A DNA stretch of 35,569 nucleotides from Pseudomonadota bacterium (GTDB lineage Bacteria; Pseudomonadota; Alphaproteobacteria; Acetobacterales; Acetobacteraceae). The notes beneath the pieces were generated by a model, which searched no databases, was not told where the DNA came from, and saw nothing but the letters and a program-made list of their open reading frames with translations. The stretch covers positions 1 through 35,569 of the forward strand of contig JABBNW010000016.1 in the NCBI GenBank assembly GCA_019352115.1, in the 5' to 3' direction. Positions 33,119 to 35,569 of this stretch are shown here, in pieces. Each line of letters begins with the position of its first letter. The stretch's first letter is position 1. Position numbers and translations under genes: made by a program.

Positions 33119-34597
33119 TTACGATATCCCATCCAGAACGCCGGCCAGGCGCTGCACGCCCGCCGCGATTCCGCGCGGATCGAGGCCGCCGTAGCCGAGC
33201 ACGGCACCCGCCCGGTCCGGGCGCGGAGCGGCCCCGTCCGGATCGTAGAGCGGCGTCACCGGATAGAGCCCAACCCCGGCGGTGCGCGCCGCGGCGATCA
33301 GCGCCGCCTCCCGCGCGCGCGGCACATCGGTGAACCAGGCGAGCACGTGCAGACCCGCCTCGGCACCGACAACAGCCACCCGCTCGCCGAGACAGGCCGA
33401 CAGCGCCGCCAACAACGCCGCCCGCCGCTCGCCGTTGCGCCTGCGCATCCGTCGCACATGCCGCTCATACGCGCCGCTCGCGATCAACTCCGCCAGCGCC
33501 TCCTGCTCCAGGGACGGCGTGTGCCGGTCGGCGAGCCGTTTGGCGGCCTGGAACACCTCGACGAGGTCCGGGGCGAGCACGAGATAGCCAAGCCGCAGGG
33601 CCGGGGACAGCGTCTTCGAGACGGTGCCGAGATAGATCACGCCCGCCGCTTCGCCGTGCGCGGCGAGCGGCGGGATCGGGTCGATGTCGAAGCGGTATTC
33701 GCTGTCGTGGTCGTCCTCGATGATCCACGCACCCTCCCGCCGCGCCCAGGCGAGCAGGGCCGCGCGCCGCGGTGCTGACAGCACGCCACCCAACGGAAAC
33801 TGGTGCGAGGGCGTGACATGGGCGATCCGCGCGGCTCCGTCGCGCGGCAAGGCGTCGGTGCACAGCCCCTCCTGGTCCACCGGAACCGGTACGAGCTTCG
33901 CCCCGGCGGCGAGGAAGGTATGCCGGGCCATCAGATAGCCCGGGTCCTCTACCACCGCCCGCGCCCCCGGATCGAGGGCCAGGCGGGCGCAGAGATCGAG
34001 GCCCTGCTGGGATCCGTTCACCACCACGATCTGCGCCGCCGCGCAGCGCAGCCCGCGCGCCCGCCACAGATAGGCCGCGAGCGCCGACCGCAACGCCGGC
34101 GAGCCTGCGGGTTCGCCATAGCCGAGCCATCCGGCCCGCCGCAGCAGCGCCCCGTTCAGGGCCCGCTTCCAGGCGAGCAGCGGGAAATCCTCCACCGCCA
34201 GGTCGCCGAAGCGGAAATCGGCGACGAGGCGCCCCGGCCCGGAGGTTGGCGGCGCGGGCGCCGGCGGGACGGGCAGCACGGCCAGGCGCCGGCCGAAGCC
34301 GGACAGCGAGGCCGGGGGCGGCCCCGTGCGGCGGGGCGCGGCCCGATCGGCCTGCGGGCGCAGGCCGGGCGCGACCACGGTGCGCGCGCCTTGCCGCGAG
34401 TCCAGATAGCCCTCGGCCAGCAACTGCTCGTAGGCGGCGGTGACGGTGGTGCGGGAAAGGCCGCGCTCGGCGGCGAGCGCGCGGGTGGAAGGCAGCCGGT
34501 CGCCCGGCGCATAGACGCCAGCCGCGATCTGCGCCCGCAGGGCAGCGGCGATCTGCCCGCTCGCGGTGGTCCGCGCGGGCGGCTCCGACTGGTCCAC
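33119..34597 (-). CDS. MocR/PdxR-type GntR family regulator with aminotransferase domain
   Basis: A 492-residue regulator: a GntR winged helix at about 10-75 (IAAALRAQIAAGVYAPGDRL, then LPSTRALAAERGLSRTTVTAAY) joined to a fold-type I aminotransferase domain. The PLP lysine is in YLGTVSKTLSPALRLGYLVL; EDPGYLM, DDHDSEYR and PSHQFPLGG are further PLP-site motifs. Such proteins sense PLP or aminated ligands. A GTG at 34597 with GGGAGA about ten bases upstream gives the usual start; the frame is open 51 codons further, but that overlaps the divergent gene. It is divergent from a PNPOx-like flavoprotein gene, a typical MocR target arrangement. Confidence 0.9.
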   Translation of the reverse strand: MDQSEPPARTTASGQIAAALRAQIAAGVYAPGDRLPSTRALAAERGLSRTTVTAAYEQLLAEGYLDSRQGARTVVAPGLRPQADRAAPRRTGPPPASLSGFGRRLAVLPVPPAPAPPTSGPGRLVADFRFGDLAVEDFPLLAWKRALNGALLRRAGWLGYGEPAGSPALRSALAAYLWRARGLRCAAAQIVVVNGSQQGLDLCARLALDPGARAVVEDPGYLMARHTFLAAGAKLVPVPVDQEGLCTDALPRDGAARIAHVTPSHQFPLGGVLSAPRRAALLAWARREGAWIIEDDHDSEYRFDIDPIPPLAAHGEAAGVIYLGTVSKTLSPALRLGYLVLAPDLVEVFQAAKRLADRHTPSLEQEALAELIASGAYERHVRRMRRRNGERRAALLAALSACLGERVAVVGAEAGLHVLAWFTDVPRAREAALIAAARTAGVGLYPVTPLYDPDGAAPRPDRAGAVLGYGGLDPRGIAAGVQRLAGVLDGIS

Positions 34598-34709
34598 TGA
34601 TTTTTCTCCCGACTGGCTATTCCCACCGTGCCAGTTTGGCGCGATGCCGATGCGCCCCGCAACCTGCCCCGCATCCTGCCGCGCGCCCGCTACCGACCGG
34701 AGACCCGAG

Positions 34710-35441
34710 ATGGACCCGACCCCGCCTGCCTTCCCGATCACCCCCCGCAACCGGGTGCGCCGCCGCCCCCAGCGCGGCCATTATGACCACGAAACCGTCT
34801 TCCGCGTGCTCGACGCCGCCATGCTCTGCCACATCGCCTATGTGATCGACGGCCAGCCCTATTGCACGCCCACCGCCTTCTGGCGCGAGGGCGATCACCT
34901 CTATTGGCACGGCTCCTCGGCCAGCCGGATGCTGCGCGCCGAGGCGAAGGGCATCCCGGTCTGCCTCACGGTCACCCACATGGATGCGATCGTGCTGGCC
35001 CGCTGCGGGTTCAACCACTCGATCAACTACCGCGCGGTCATGGCGTTCGGGCACGCCGCCCCGGTCGCGGGGACCGAGGCCAAGCTGCGCGCGATGGATG
35101 CGTTCATCGACCGCTTCTTTCCCGGCCGCGCCGCCGCCCTGCGCCCGCCCAGCGCGCAGGAGATCAAGGCGACGATGCTGGTGGGGATGCGGATCGAGGA
35201 CGCCTCGGCCAAGATCCGCGACGTGCCGGTGCATGACGACGAGGCCGACTACGCGCACCCGGTCTGGACCGAGCTCGTGCCGCTGGCGACCGTGCTCGGG
35301 ACGCCGGAGCCCTGTCCGCGCCAGGCGCCCGGTGTGACCCGGACCGCCGGCGGCATGGACGCCTACCGGCCCGGACGGCGCCTGGACGAGGTCATGGCCG
35401 AAACCGCCGCCGCCTACGCGGCCCGCCCCGCCGGCGACTGA
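34710..35441 (+). CDS. Pyridoxamine 5'-phosphate oxidase-related FMN-binding protein
   Basis: A 243-residue split-barrel flavin protein of the PNPOx-like (NimA/HugZ-type) group. PQRGHYDHETVFRVLDAAM (about 14-32) and HIAYVIDGQPYCTPTAFWRE form the first strands; HLYWHGSSASRMLRA carries the FMN phosphate-binding segment, and FNHSINYRAVMAFGHA is characteristic. Such proteins bind FMN or PLP and may reduce nitro compounds or handle B6 vitamers. The ATG at 34710 sits a few bases after GGAGACCCGAG. It is divergent from the MocR regulator over 112 bases, which probably contain the shared operator. Nothing gene-like follows to the end of the window (35442-35569). Confidence 0.85.
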   Translation: MDPTPPAFPITPRNRVRRRPQRGHYDHETVFRVLDAAMLCHIAYVIDGQPYCTPTAFWREGDHLYWHGSSASRMLRAEAKGIPVCLTVTHMDAIVLARCGFNHSINYRAVMAFGHAAPVAGTEAKLRAMDAFIDRFFPGRAAALRPPSAQEIKATMLVGMRIEDASAKIRDVPVHDDEADYAHPVWTELVPLATVLGTPEPCPRQAPGVTRTAGGMDAYRPGRRLDEVMAETAAAYAARPAGD

Positions 35442-35569
35442 AGCCGGCCCCCGCGGGCGACCGCTCCCCGGGCCATCGCCCTGCGGGCGGCCTCCCCTTG
35501 GGCCTTGCCTGCCTGCCCCCCCGCCCGTGGGGCTTCCCTCGGCCATGCCCGCGCAAATATAAGCCCCCA

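Overview
The window is a GC-rich (roughly 70 percent by eye) bacterial chromosome segment. It most resembles an alphaproteobacterium, probably Rhodospirillales/Acetobacteraceae. That placement is inferred from the gene set: paired single-domain cold-shock proteins, UbiK, HldD next to Lgt-MidA-PgeF, a BKACE enzyme, a MocR regulator, and a tRNA-Arg(CCU) interrupted by a group I intron, a combination known from alphaproteobacteria such as Agrobacterium. No plasmid, phage or CRISPR machinery is visible. Most of the window looks like ordinary chromosome with metabolic genes in short operons.

Layout. 1-2,000: a double-hairpin terminator, two near-identical cold-shock genes and a PhzF-like isomerase, all three genes on the minus strand. 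2,175-6,153: succinate-semialdehyde dehydrogenase, an M20 amidohydrolase and a Tat-exported branched-chain-amino-acid-type binding protein; this looks like a small uptake and catabolism group. 6,163-6,368: a large intergenic palindrome. 6,385-11,412: ubiK on the minus strand, then a tight plus-strand run hldD-lgt-midA-pgeF-lipoprotein, mostly joined by 1-4 base overlaps (envelope biogenesis and housekeeping). 11,413-12,278: an AT-richer gap holding a decayed serine-recombinase tail and a perfect 7-2-7 palindrome. 12,279-18,182: a glyoxalase-fold protein, a ROK sugar kinase, a four-copy tandem repeat, and an overlapping tusA / histone-deacetylase-like / argininosuccinate-lyase-like operon. A second large palindrome and an AbgB-like M20 amidohydrolase follow.

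18,323-21,265: a BKACE beta-keto acid cleavage enzyme and a PerM/AI-2E permease with an extra C-terminal domain, both on the minus strand. 21,550-21,862: the highlight, a tRNA-Arg(CCU) split in its anticodon loop by a 236-base group I intron with no ORF. 22,027-24,936: a Crp/Fnr regulator with unusually long disordered ends, two small genes, and a secreted repeat protein. 25,002-30,027: a retropepsin-like protease, shikimate dehydrogenase, an internally deleted LLM oxidoreductase, a beta-hydroxyacid dehydrogenase, a quinone-oxidoreductase-like MDR and a small secreted protein. 30,336-32,841: Ohr and a YyaL/SPATA20-type thioredoxin-domain protein. 33,119-35,441: a MocR regulator divergent from an FMN-binding PNPOx-like protein, a classic regulator/target arrangement.

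Beyond the genes, the window carries four independent short tandem arrays, all lying just upstream of a minus-strand gene: 26-base units at 13,640, 16-base at 21,390, 18-base at 23,191 and 15-base at 28,670. It also has two copies of one large palindrome family. The strongest unusual biology is the intron-split tRNA. No wholly new multi-gene system could be supported.
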